From JAWKWH01 sp963669285 (GTDB lineage Bacteria > Pseudomonadota > Alphaproteobacteria > Rhizobiales > Rhizobiaceae), in assembly GCA_963669285.2 (NCBI GenBank), contig CAXXSI010000022.1:496001-560000 (forward strand): 64,000 nt of DNA, written 5' to 3'. Numbering within the stretch: the first letter of the stretch is position 1; each line of letters starts with the position of its first letter. A program made the position numbers and the translations under genes. The notes beneath the pieces were generated by a model. The model had not been told where the DNA came from. It did no database searches and saw only the letters and a program-made list of their open reading frames with translations. Below are positions 8,404 through 16,856 of the stretch, piece by piece.

Positions 8404-8735
8404 TTCTGACGCAAAACGTTCCCCCCGTGTTGTCTTCGCTCCGCTCGACCCCCCGCGCTCGCCCTCGTCAAAATACTGTCTTTGAACAAAGACCGGGTAT
8501 TTTGTAGTCGGGCTGCGCTTGGTGGCTCCGTCGCCAGGCAAAGCCTAGAGGGCGAGCGTCGCCCGCTTAGGCCTCGACCGCAACCATGGACATGGCGCAA
8601 AGCTGTTGCGGTCTCAACCCGAGCGCGGGGGGTCGAGCGCACGACGAGCGAGACCCGTCCGCTCCTGATCGTCGCGGAACGGGCCTCTTGCTCTGTCGGC
8701 TTCGACAACACGGGGGGGAACGTTTTGCGCCAGAA
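8404..8735. repeat. Nested palindromic MITE-like element, copy 2
   Basis: 332 bases with 31-base terminal inverted repeats: 8404-8434, starting TTCTGACGCAAAAC, against 8704-8735, with one extra G and one mismatch. A perfect 20-bp internal stem pairs CGCTCGACCCCCCGCGCTCG at 8442-8461 with 8620-8639. Inside that lie AAAATAC (8470-8476) with GTATTTT (8497-8503) enclosing a GTCTTTG/CAAAGAC stem, and GACCGCAAC (8576-8584) with GTTGCGGTC (8605-8613). The whole element can fold as one long branched hairpin. No clear target duplication is visible. Confidence 0.82.
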
Positions 8736-9039
8736 TAGGCGCGCGCTTGGCAATAGCAGCGCCAGGGGCAGGAAGCTGCCCTCGGGTTCTGGTCTGCGAA
8801 GGCAAAGACCAGAAGCAAAAATTATGTTCCAGACGAACGGTCGACCTGGAACGGTTTAAGGAGATCATGCCATCTCGTCTTTCCATGATACCGGCCGTCC
8901 GCAAAAGTAAAGCCGCTGCGCATTCGCTGCGGGCGTTGACTTTTGCGCATTGAGGCCGGTCGCTCTCATGGCAGACGAGCTGACACTATGCAGCTTGTCG
9001 GTCGAAGACCTTTACAAGCGCTAATCATTCTCATGGATC
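8736..9039. other. Hairpin array leading into a small gene
   Basis: No gene seen. Successive inverted repeats include TTCTGGTCT/AGACCAGAA, GTTCCAG/CTGGAAC and a CGCAAAAGT/ACTTTTGCG pair enclosing a segment also found at 5751 and 16326 (GTAAAGCCG ... GGCGTTGAC). Just before the gene at 9040 lies GGTC-GAA-GACC-TTTAC-AAGCGCTAATC, matching the leader before the related gene at 16476. Confidence 0.5.
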
Positions 9040-9270
9040 ATGACAAACGATGAATACCGCTCCATGGATATGGGGCTGAAACTGCTGTTCATGGACGTCA
9101 TCCATAAGCGTTCAGTTTCCGCTGATGCGGCCATTGACGAAATCAAGGGCCAAATCATGGATGCGTATCTGCTCGGATATAAACGAGGTCAGAAGCACAT
9201 GCGAAAGGCCCAGGAGATGGAACCCCTGAGCCCGCGAGAACCATTATACACGATTACGAGTAATCGGTAA
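9040..9270 (+). CDS. Small island protein, KRG family member 1
   Basis: 76 aa. The N-terminal half is acidic and helical. The centre reads IDEIKGQIMDAYLLGYKRGQ and aligns with FLKDELLASYKRGR of the protein at 16476, so the two are distant paralogues. Both are preceded by the same small hairpin leader and followed by a strong terminator, which makes a short autonomous transcription unit likely. The start could also be the ATG at 9064. No known family; a regulator or antitoxin-like role would be a guess. Confidence 0.55.
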   Translation: MTNDEYRSMDMGLKLLFMDVIHKRSVSADAAIDEIKGQIMDAYLLGYKRGQKHMRKAQEMEPLSPREPLYTITSNR

Positions 9271-9287
9271 TTCGATGGTTGAAATCG

Positions 9288-9311
9288 CCCCGCCAATTGG
9301 CGGGGCTTTTT
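9288..9311 (+). terminator. Rho-independent terminator
   Basis: Perfect stem CCCCGCCAATTGGCGGGG followed by CTTTTT, 17 bases after the small gene. The same stem recurs at 16117-16134 within a larger duplicated segment. Confidence 0.85.
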
Positions 9312-9568
9312 CGTGCACCGAAGCTGAAAAATCTCAATCCGATTGGATCCGCAATCGCTCGCGCCGGTTGGGGCAGGGGGAGAAGATGGATGTCGGTGGC
9401 CGGCGCTCGCGCTCAATTCAGAAGTCAAAGACATCTGAATTAGTTTGGGTACGACTCCTCGGACCTATCCATTGTACTGGCCACCCTGCATTCACGCTTC
9501 ACTTGACTAATAAATGTATCGCATAAATATTACCATATATTCATCGAATAAAATGGAGTATTATCTCA

Positions 9569-10528
9569 ATGCGTGAAGGTTATAAAAATGACTTTTTGGG
9601 AAAGGATTTCAAAATTGAGCTTCCTGAGCCCGGATTAGCTTTGAGTTCGGATATCCTGCAACCGCCAGGGCTGCCAGATGGCGAGGTGGTGGTCCCCTAC
9701 ATCAACTATTCTCTTCTAATGAGCCGCAGCACCAAGCAAGCCCTCTATTCTGCAGCAAATATCGATCTGACTAAGGTTAAAAAAGTACCGGGTAGGAAGG
9801 GACGCAACTGGTTTGTTGACAGACGTGTAGGTGCCGATAATCAAATCCCTAACTATCCCTATCAAGGTACACTGTGGGATCGTGGACATTTAACTCGGCG
9901 AACCGCGGTCACATGGGGCAAAGACAATGACTACGCTACCAAGGCTAGCAACGATAGTTGCGCCTACACAAATGCCTGCATGCAGCACAAGAACTTTAAT
10001 GAGGACGACTGGCGGGCGGTTGAGTTGCTGGTTTCTTCGTTCAAAGGCGCCGACAAGCTCAACGTTGTTACCGGTCCAATTTTTACAAGGGCAGATCGGT
10101 TTTATGCCAGGGAATTCGAGGATTTTCCTGTAAGGATTCCGTCGGCGTTTTGGAAAATTGTATCCTATGTGAGCGCCGACAAGAAGCTGAAAACGCAAGC
10201 ATATATATTTTTCCAGGATGTACTCAGCATTAGGAACTCCAAAGGTCGGGCGCGAATCCGCCTTAAGGATATGCAGGTCACAACGACAGAGGTTTCATTT
10301 TGGACGGGTCTTGAATTTGATAAGGCACTATTTGCTAGTAACCCGTTGAAATTCTATAGCGGCCCAGAGTTGATTTCTGTAAAAAAGCGCAATGCTCTTT
10401 TAAAAAAGCATTCAACACTAGTGGAGCTTGACGCTGGGATCGCTGGTACACACTCGGTGGATCAAGCGCGGGAGAAATTTCCCTTGCAAGACTTCTACGA
10501 GATTATTGCTGAGGTGAGCTGGATTTAA
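9569..10528 (+). CDS. DNA/RNA non-specific endonuclease (NUC/EndoG type)
   Basis: 319 aa with no signal peptide. The beta-beta-alpha-metal nuclease core is clear: DRGHLTRR (the DRGH motif, general-base histidine) near residue 110, and NACMQHKNFNEDDW (metal-binding asparagine on the following helix) about 30 residues later. EndoG/Serratia-type enzymes cut DNA and RNA without sequence preference and need Mg2+. Lacking an export signal, it would act on nucleic acid inside the cell, so it must be inhibited, activated on demand, or delivered elsewhere. It is followed 175 bases on by a membrane hydrolase, and a trypsin-like protease lies 3 kb downstream on the same strand. GGAG at suitable spacing supports the start. 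Confidence 0.85.
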   Translation: MREGYKNDFLGKDFKIELPEPGLALSSDILQPPGLPDGEVVVPYINYSLLMSRSTKQALYSAANIDLTKVKKVPGRKGRNWFVDRRVGADNQIPNYPYQGTLWDRGHLTRRTAVTWGKDNDYATKASNDSCAYTNACMQHKNFNEDDWRAVELLVSSFKGADKLNVVTGPIFTRADRFYAREFEDFPVRIPSAFWKIVSYVSADKKLKTQAYIFFQDVLSIRNSKGRARIRLKDMQVTTTEVSFWTGLEFDKALFASNPLKFYSGPELISVKKRNALLKKHSTLVELDAGIAGTHSVDQAREKFPLQDFYEIIAEVSWI

Positions 10529-10703
10529 CCAGAACGATTGAATACAAATCCTGAAATTGTGCACATTGAAGAGGAGACCATTCATTGAAAACGATATCCT
10601 CTCAAACTTGCTGACGCCTAGATCCGAAGCTGGCTCTAACGCTGGAATTGGACCACCTGATGGACCGGGTTACACAACATTAGGAATTAGGAAAGCGAAT
10701 TCC

Positions 10704-12023
10704 ATGTCGGAATGCCAAATCGTGCTTGTGCACGGTACATTTGGACAAGAGTCAAATTGGTTCAGGAGGGGCTCACACTTCCGCATTAATCTTGACAGGA
10801 AGCTTAATGAAAGTGGCATTTCACCTATCTTCAGCGAATTTGTGTGGAGTGGAAAAAACGGCCACGAGGCAAGGCACGATGCATCTAGGTGTCTCGCTGA
10901 ACAATTGGCGAAGACCAAGCTAGGAGAGCATTATACAACCTATGTCATCGCGCATAGCCACGGAGGCAACATCCTTAGAAATGCGCTTCGAAAAATGAAC
11001 AAGAGCAATTTACCGGGCGGGATTGTTACGCTTGGTACGCCATTCATTTTTGCGCGACGCAGAAAGATGGCCACCTTTCTCTGGCTATTTATCCTACCTC
11101 TATTCACTAGCCTCTTTGTGATCGGGTTATACTTGGATTTGCCAGGATGGACGATGATTTTTGCGGTTCCAGCGCTACTTTTCTATGTTTCCCAGGGAAT
11201 GACGAAAGCCCAAATCATCCAGGAGACCGTCGCAGCAGAGCTAGCCACGCATTTCGCTGACATTGAAGACCTAGATCTTCCAATACTCAACATCACAACA
11301 TTGCTGGATGAAGCTCGCCTATTGCTCAAGGTCTGGCATTGGTTCGGTGAATCGCTGCACATCCTAATAGATTTTTCAGTAAAACTATTTTACTTCGGTC
11401 TCACTGCACTTTTGCTGATTGCAGTGATGGGACACCTGAATGTCGGCGCTATCTCTCTGGAACAAAATTCGATATTCGCGAGTATTTTTCACTCCGTACT
11501 GAACCATGTGTCTCTAACAAAAACGAGCGCGAATGAGTCCGCGATTACCCAGTACTTCTGGATAGCGCTGTGGGGAAGCCTCGTACTGTTGAGCTTGTTG
11601 CTGTCGTTGGTGGCGCTGCTTCTAGTTCCTGTCGTCGCGATTGTACCCTGGTTTGTCAGGACGCAATGGTTCGCGTTCGGAGAAGAGAAGTTGGCCTGGT
11701 ATCTCACCCATGAGGTAAAGCTCGAAACAGTTGCGTCAAAAAAATCTCGCTTGTACTGGGTAAAAATTCGTGATGCTTGGCGGCAATCTCGATTGAGGCA
11801 TGCGTCCTATTATCTGAGTGACGATGTGATTTCGGCGATAAGTGGATTCATCAACGGATCTGAAATTGGCATGACCAAGAGCTTTGGCCAATTCAACGAT
11901 CTCAATCGGTGGCTTCGGTACGCCTTCGGGATATTCGTTTTCGTTTCGTTACTTGCGCAGGTCGTACCAATTGGAGCCCACATCATCCAGTGGCTGCGCA
12001 ATACAATAGACAAATTCATCTAG
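10704..12023 (+). CDS. Membrane-anchored alpha/beta hydrolase (lipase-like)
   Basis: 439 aa from the ATG at 10704, preceded by AGGAAAG. An upstream TTG-initiated extension to 10557 has no supporting signal. The N-terminal ~130 aa is an alpha/beta-hydrolase core with LVHGTFG (oxyanion region) and the nucleophile elbow AHSHGGN. The rest contains about six hydrophobic segments in two pairs (about residues 125-175 and 235-335) and a final one at the C-terminus. An esterase or lipase face held at the cytoplasmic membrane is the simplest reading; the substrate is unknown. It lies between the nuclease and the lipoprotein, same strand. Phospholipase-type effectors are common in bacterial conflict systems, which fits the neighbourhood but is inference. 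Confidence 0.7.
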   Translation: MSECQIVLVHGTFGQESNWFRRGSHFRINLDRKLNESGISPIFSEFVWSGKNGHEARHDASRCLAEQLAKTKLGEHYTTYVIAHSHGGNILRNALRKMNKSNLPGGIVTLGTPFIFARRRKMATFLWLFILPLFTSLFVIGLYLDLPGWTMIFAVPALLFYVSQGMTKAQIIQETVAAELATHFADIEDLDLPILNITTLLDEARLLLKVWHWFGESLHILIDFSVKLFYFGLTALLLIAVMGHLNVGAISLEQNSIFASIFHSVLNHVSLTKTSANESAITQYFWIALWGSLVLLSLLLSLVALLLVPVVAIVPWFVRTQWFAFGEEKLAWYLTHEVKLETVASKKSRLYWVKIRDAWRQSRLRHASYYLSDDVISAISGFINGSEIGMTKSFGQFNDLNRWLRYAFGIFVFVSLLAQVVPIGAHIIQWLRNTIDKFI

Positions 12024-12389
12024 TAGTTTGCGTTTTCACAGAACCAGATTCACAATCCTGTGCCTTCTTTTTCGGTGAATCTGACTAGACCAAGCAGAAT
12101 ATGTTCATAATATCACATCGAATAATGATATTGGACAATTATGTCCAAGATCTCACGAATTTCCAATAAAAATTGTTTTATCCGTAGAAATGACATATCG
12201 ATGTTTGTAGTTATTGCGTTGATTATTTTCGAAAATAGGAGTTTGTCTACGTTATCAATCCGTCGGTTATAGAGTTCTGATCGTACATTACAAACACGAT
12301 TGTCATTTACGATACGTTCTGTAATTCCAGACCTATTGATTGCAATAGAAACATACTTTAACGTAAATCGCTGTAAATAAGGTGGCGAT
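12024..12389. other. AT-rich intergenic region with palindrome
   Basis: 366 bases with no gene. It contains the perfect inverted repeat TTGGACA-ATTA-TGTCCAA at 12131-12148, a possible operator for the downstream lipoprotein/protease genes. AT-rich stretches near 12160-12240 could hold promoters. Confidence 0.5.
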
Positions 12390-13679
12390 ATGGTTCAATT
12401 CAATATTTCGGATCACTTCTTAAGAGGATTGCGTACTTCGGTGGCAATTTGTGCATGCGTACTGATGTTAATGATAGCATTAACGTCTTGCACTTCGGTG
12501 AGTAGCAAAACAAAATTGGCAAAAGATCGAACAAGCGGGACGTCGTTTGGATATATGTTACCGAAAGCATTTGTTCCAATCGAGCTCTACGAATTTGCGG
12601 GACAATTTGTCATCAATGCAGGGGCAGTAACCTATGTGGGAGATCCAGCCCATTTCTACTACGGATACTACAACCCAAGTCCGTTTAGTTCAGATTCACT
12701 TAATGTTGCGATTGGCGCGAACGGACTGCTTGATCAAGTTAACATGGAAGCAGATGATCGATCGGGCGCTGTATTGATCAATCTTGCTAGATCTGCTGCA
12801 GCGTTACAAGGTGCGGGTATTATTGGAAAGGAGAGCAATATTATTGCAGGTGCAACAAAAATCGCTGAGGTAGACATTGACCCTGACGATCTGACTACAA
12901 TTGATGCGGCTTCTCAGTCTCTATCTGCGGCTGCAAACCACAGAATTCGCGCGGGAGTTCGTAACAATTGCGGCAAATCGGAAAACGAAAAAATCGAACT
13001 ATGTGGTATCTACTCTAGCCTTAAGAGAAAAGGGTTTAGAATTGCCGTTGATTCCGATGTTTTGAATCTTCCAAAGCAGGTACGGGTACCAGATTGTTCT
13101 GTCGGCGTATGTTTCCGACTACCAATTCCATATCGTATATCAGCGGGCTTTCAGGTCGGGAGAAAGGGCGTAATTAGTTCAGCAATAGTACCGTTGCCAA
13201 ATGGCGGGCCGATTGTAGCGACAAACTTTAGACGAACTCTGTTCGTGAAAAAAGTAATCAATGCAGACTATACAGACGGAGTACTTACTAATTTGATTAT
13301 CCAAAAACCAAGTGAGGCTGAGCAGATAGCGCTGTTGCCACAAGCAATTATATCCGCGTTTTTCACAGAGATAGCTAGCACGTTTACGTCACGCACCGAA
13401 GCAATTAACGCGGAATTACTGTATATTCAAAAGTTTCAGGAGTTAAGTGAAAAGAAAGCGGCAGCCCAAAAGGAAAGTGATCAGGTCAATAATGTTTCTC
13501 TTTTGTCTGTTAGCACAGGTGGAAAGTCAGAAGTATTTAGTCCGATTCAAAATATCGATATTAGTGACGATCAAGATACTGAATCTGACGATGCCGCGTC
13601 AGATGCCGATCGAACTACGCCGGACTGTACGAGCAATCCTTCCGCTGAAGACTGCCTTAATCTCAATTCCGATGGATAG
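12390..13679 (+). CDS. Lipoprotein of unknown function
   Basis: 429 aa. It has a signal peptide with lipobox ALTSC (cysteine 34), so it should be lipid-anchored in the envelope. AAGGTGG five bases before the ATG supports the start. The mature part has no domain I recognise. It contains cysteines in pairs (NNCGKSE...ELCG, PDCSVGVCF), a helical, partly coiled stretch near residues 335-365, and an acidic C-terminal tail ending DCTSNPSAEDCLNLNSDG. It is followed after only 5 bases by the trypsin-like protease gene, so the two are probably co-transcribed and may act together. Confidence 0.6.
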   Translation: MVQFNISDHFLRGLRTSVAICACVLMLMIALTSCTSVSSKTKLAKDRTSGTSFGYMLPKAFVPIELYEFAGQFVINAGAVTYVGDPAHFYYGYYNPSPFSSDSLNVAIGANGLLDQVNMEADDRSGAVLINLARSAAALQGAGIIGKESNIIAGATKIAEVDIDPDDLTTIDAASQSLSAAANHRIRAGVRNNCGKSENEKIELCGIYSSLKRKGFRIAVDSDVLNLPKQVRVPDCSVGVCFRLPIPYRISAGFQVGRKGVISSAIVPLPNGGPIVATNFRRTLFVKKVINADYTDGVLTNLIIQKPSEAEQIALLPQAIISAFFTEIASTFTSRTEAINAELLYIQKFQELSEKKAAAQKESDQVNNVSLLSVSTGGKSEVFSPIQNIDISDDQDTESDDAASDADRTTPDCTSNPSAEDCLNLNSDG

Positions 13680-13684
13680 TTCAG

Positions 13685-14656
13685 ATGGGACGGAAAAAGT
13701 ATAGTTTTCGTATGTTTAATCTAGCGGTCGGCGCATGGTGTGAGGATTTTCCTGTGCACCTTGAAGATACTGCGCCCTCTGATTTGTTTGGGCCGAGAAG
13801 TCGAAGAAACCCTGTTAAGCGCTATTCTCCCTGCTTTATGACAGAGATGTTTGGGGCGGGTGTCCGCGAAGTGGATGTTAGTTTTAGTTCGAAGAAAGTG
13901 CAGTATCAATCTGTGATGCAAGCGGCAGCGAATCCCAAAATTAGTCGAGATCCGAATTCAACAAAAGAGAGAGTAATCTTTGATCCGGATGATAGTAGGA
14001 AAGCTATTCCGGATACTAGGTTTCCGCCATGGCGAAGCATATGCCAGCTTAAGACACTTCGTATAGATGGCAGCATTGCAAACGGGACAGGCTGGCTTGC
14101 AGCGCCACGTGTTGTAGTAACGGCTGGGCACTGCATTTTCGATAAAGATGGTGTCGAACCTTCCGTTGTGCACGTGACACCTGGGTTGAATCGCAACGGA
14201 GCTCCGTTTCTATCGCAATCATCCAGTAAAGTGTACGTTCATGATCGATGGAAGCACAATTTCGATGACGCATTTGACTATGGATTGATCGTTTTGCCGG
14301 ACTCATCTCTTGCCCTTCAAACAGGCTGGTTTGGAGTTGTCGAAGCTGGCGACGACCACTTGAGGAACCTTTTGGTGAAAAGCGCCGGCTATCCGAGAGA
14401 TGCCGGCAACATTAATCAGCTGATGGCCGAAGGACGAATTGTAAGATCAGACAAGAATTTCATCTATCACAGCGTGGACACCGCAGTCGGACAAAGTGGC
14501 AGTCCGGTCTTTCATACCGATCCAACTGGTAGGCGCACAGTTGTGGGTATTCACACCGATGGATTTGATACTCAAACAAATAGAGCGGTTCGCATTACCT
14601 CTGTGGTATTTGATCAAATACAGGCGGCTGCTAAGAAATTTCCACACAATTTGTGA
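13685..14656 (+). CDS. Trypsin-like serine protease (S1/V8 type)
   Basis: 323 aa. The catalytic triad is readable: histidine in VVTAGHCIF, aspartate in FDYGLIVL, serine in GQSGSPVF. About 120 residues precede the protease domain and could be a propeptide or partner-binding domain. No export signal is evident, so a cytoplasmic location is likely unless a start such as the internal MFNLAVGAW is used. It lies directly behind the lipoprotein gene. Proteases of this class act in bacterial conflict systems by activating toxins, including nucleases; the NUC nuclease 3 kb upstream is a plausible target, but this is inference. Confidence 0.8.
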   Translation: MGRKKYSFRMFNLAVGAWCEDFPVHLEDTAPSDLFGPRSRRNPVKRYSPCFMTEMFGAGVREVDVSFSSKKVQYQSVMQAAANPKISRDPNSTKERVIFDPDDSRKAIPDTRFPPWRSICQLKTLRIDGSIANGTGWLAAPRVVVTAGHCIFDKDGVEPSVVHVTPGLNRNGAPFLSQSSSKVYVHDRWKHNFDDAFDYGLIVLPDSSLALQTGWFGVVEAGDDHLRNLLVKSAGYPRDAGNINQLMAEGRIVRSDKNFIYHSVDTAVGQSGSPVFHTDPTGRRTVVGIHTDGFDTQTNRAVRITSVVFDQIQAAAKKFPHNL

Positions 14657-14724
14657 ACCATGATGTGAAACAAATGCTTGTGCTAGTGACAATATTTGAA
14701 CTGTTTTAGTGTTAAAAACCGGTA

Positions 14725-15093
14725 ATGCAATTTGATGTATTGACAACTTTTGTTATTTTGTTTCATTGTATTCAAATGATCAGCTCAAAATTGATGATCG
14801 GCGGTATAACCGTAATAACTATTGCCGTGTTTTCCTCACGCGGGCAACATGAGGTATTTGCGCAGATACTAGACGACAAAGAATTCAAGCCGCCTTCATT
14901 TGACGATCAAATGATTGATACTTTTCATGAGAGAGAACCAGGATCAATCGGCGATCGCCTTGGTGACGATCCCTTTAGAGATGAATTGGGAGCGGTGCCG
15001 CGGTTACCCGACGCCTGCAAAGAAGTGGCGATTGGCAAATCTGACCGCATAGATTCAGGACTTGATCCATTACCAAATGATTGTGATGAGTAA
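14725..15093 (+). CDS. Small exported protein, unknown
   Basis: 122 aa. A hydrophobic N-terminus (possible starts at M1 or at MISSKLMIGGITVITIAVF) ends near VFAQ and looks like a signal peptide. The mature part of about 75 aa is acidic and proline-rich, with two cysteines (DACKE, NDCDE). Its 3' end overlaps the next gene by 8 bases, suggesting translational coupling. No family recognised. Confidence 0.5.
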   Translation: MQFDVLTTFVILFHCIQMISSKLMIGGITVITIAVFSSRGQHEVFAQILDDKEFKPPSFDDQMIDTFHEREPGSIGDRLGDDPFRDELGAVPRLPDACKEVAIGKSDRIDSGLDPLPNDCDE

Positions 15094-15604
15094 TTCCTAC
15101 AAATTGATCTGGGCAACCGTTCTATTGGTTATTGTGCCGACTATGATTGCGATGGTCTTGCTTAAGGTCAGCGCTTTCTATTCTCCGACCCTTCCCGAGA
15201 TTAGCCAACCAGTTGAATGTATTAAGAGAGCGGAAAATTTGGCGGACGATGAATGGCGCACTAGTTGTAAGACTGCCTACAGTAATAATATAAGTTATCT
15301 TCGTGCCAATTACGATCGTTGGTCGATGGAGACTCGCGGAAGAATTATCGCGTGGCAATCTATAAGTGCAATTTTGATGTTTGTTCTCTTCTTGTGTATT
15401 TTGGTTTTTGGCTTATTCTTAACGTACCGTGAATTTAATAAAGAGACAAAGAGTCCAATTAAATTAAACATGGGAGCTGGCGGAATAGAGGTAACGTCCG
15501 AAATAGTAGGAGTTGTAATTTTGGTTTTATCTTTGGGATTCACTTATCTTTACATTGACCGGGTCTATCCGATCGCGGAAATTGCAGCGGCGTCTTCGAA
15601 TTGA
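15086..15604 (+). CDS. Membrane protein, unknown
   Basis: 172 aa from the ATG at 15086, which overlaps the stop of the preceding gene (ATGAGTAA). A longer in-frame start at 15062 is less likely. Three hydrophobic segments are visible near residues 5-30, 90-115 and 145-165. A loop with two cysteines (VECIKRAENLADDEWRTSCK) lies between the first two, probably in the periplasm. It is the last gene of islet A before the decayed att copy. No family recognised. Confidence 0.6.
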   Translation: MSNSYKLIWATVLLVIVPTMIAMVLLKVSAFYSPTLPEISQPVECIKRAENLADDEWRTSCKTAYSNNISYLRANYDRWSMETRGRIIAWQSISAILMFVLFLCILVFGLFLTYREFNKETKSPIKLNMGAGGIEVTSEIVGVVILVLSLGFTYLYIDRVYPIAEIAAASSN

Positions 15605-15694
15605 ATTCTGCGGATTACGAGATGAGCAGGAGCATCGAATAGACAAATCGGAAAATCAAATTCACCGGAAATTTGCTGATTTTATTGATATATA

Positions 15695-15741
15695 TGGTGC
15701 CAGGGGCGAAATCGAACCACCGACTCGCGGATTCTCAGCCG
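15695..15741. repeat. Third, decayed att copy between two tandem islets
   Basis: Matches the 49-bp att core with about five differences (two single-base losses and three substitutions). Sequence to its left (GGAAAATCAAATT...TTTATTGATATA) resembles that left of attR. Sequence to its right resembles that right of attL, including the paired TGTGTAAG sites. This is the expected junction of two elements integrated one behind the other at the same tRNA. Confidence 0.85.
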
Positions 15742-15834
15742 AACGCGATATCGCTTAAGCATCTGATAATATGAGTAAAAATGTAAGTTCTGCGAAATTT
15801 GTGTGAGCTTTTTGTGTAAGGAATTTGCCCGAAT

Positions 15835-16475
15835 TCGCGACAAACTCGGTCGATTTGGCGGCGATCGCCGCCCATTGCTTCTCTTGCCTGAAATCACTGG
15901 CAGAGAAGCGGGAAACGGCATAACATGCCGGCCAATCTCCAAGAGATCGGTAGCCTGCTACCCCGTCGTTTATAGAACAGACGGGTCTAATTGATATCGA
16001 CCAACCGCTAATCGAGGTCAGAAACCCATGCGAAAGGCCCAGGAATTGGAACCCCTGTGCCGTCGAGAACCATTGTACACGATTACCAGTAATCGGTAAT
16101 GAGATGGTTGAAATCACCCCGCCAATTGGCGGGGCTATTTCTTGTACCGAGGCTGACAGATCTCCATCCGATTGGATCCGCAATCGCTCGCGCCGGTTGG
16201 GGAAGGGGAGCGAAGATGGGTGTCGGTGGCCGGCGCTCGCGCGCAATTCAAATGTCAAAGACATTTGAATCGGATTTAAGTTCGCCTCCTCTGGATCTAT
16301 CCATTGTACTGGCCACCCTCACGCGTAAAGCCGTTCCGCTATCGCTTCAGGCGTTGACCCGCGAGCCACTCTGCCAGTGACGCCCAGATCGACGAGCAAG
16401 GCTCGCCCCAACAGGGAAGTTGCGGCTCGTCCGGTCTGAAGACCGTTTTACAAGCTCGCTAATTCACACATCATC
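15835..16475. repeat. Duplicated structured region at islet B left end
   Basis: A mosaic of segments also found in islet A: 15835-16010 resembles 4920-5095; 16010-16319 resembles 9190-9487; 16286-16379 resembles 5706-5812. It includes a copy of the terminator stem at 16117-16134, the shared string CTATCCATTGTACTGGCC at 16297, and the hairpin CGGTC-TGAA-GACCG leading into the small gene at 16476. No gene is supported in it. Confidence 0.65.
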
Positions 16476-16694
16476 ATGAGTGAAAATTATCTCACCGGCA
16501 TCGAGCGACGGTTGCGCGAGATGTTCGCGCAGGTAGCCGACGGCACCGAAACCGTCGACAACGCGGTAGCGTTTCTAAAAGACGAGCTCCTCGCTTCTTA
16601 CAAGCGAGGCCGAACCTCGGTACTCGAAGTTCGGAAAAAGGTTCGACCGAACGGACATCGTTCGTTCAAACGCAGCAGCGCTTCTAAGCGCTAG
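16476..16694 (+). CDS. Small island protein, KRG family member 2
   Basis: 72 aa. An acidic, helical N-terminal half (ERRLREMFAQVADG) is followed by FLKDELLASYKRGRTS and a very basic tail. It is distantly related to the protein at 9040 and is the intact version of the remnant at 19493. A conserved hairpin leader (GGTCTGAAGACC, then a short T-run) precedes it and a strong terminator follows 10 bases after the stop. The basic tail could bind nucleic acid. Function unknown. Confidence 0.6.
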   Translation: MSENYLTGIERRLREMFAQVADGTETVDNAVAFLKDELLASYKRGRTSVLEVRKKVRPNGHRSFKRSSASKR

Positions 16695-16703
16695 TGCGGA
16701 AGG

Positions 16704-16728
16704 AACCCCGCCACAGGCGGGGTTTTTT
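16704..16728 (+). terminator. Rho-independent terminator
   Basis: AACCCCGCC-ACA-GGCGGGGTT followed by TTTTT, directly after the small gene at 16476. A variant with a longer T-run recurs at 19631-19658. Confidence 0.88.
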
Positions 16729-16856
16729 CGTGGTCGGGCAAATATGTAGATTTGAATGACTTGAGGGCACCAAATTTGTGAACTGGATAGAATACCATTT
16801 TTTGCTTACGGCCATTCGTGCGGTTACTAAATTGGATTAATCCTTTGGAGGCCTGA

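Larger units (their letters stand above)
4832..15694. mobile_element. Islet A of the tRNA-Phe genomic island
   Basis: Lies between attL and the decayed att copy at 15695-15741. Its cargo genes from 6.4 to 15.6 kb are visibly more AT-rich than the flanking chromosome. It has no integrase of its own at the right end, where one would be expected, so it was either moved in trans or has lost that gene. Cargo: beta-propeller, nuclease, hydrolase, lipoprotein, trypsin-like protease and small envelope proteins. Confidence 0.75.
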
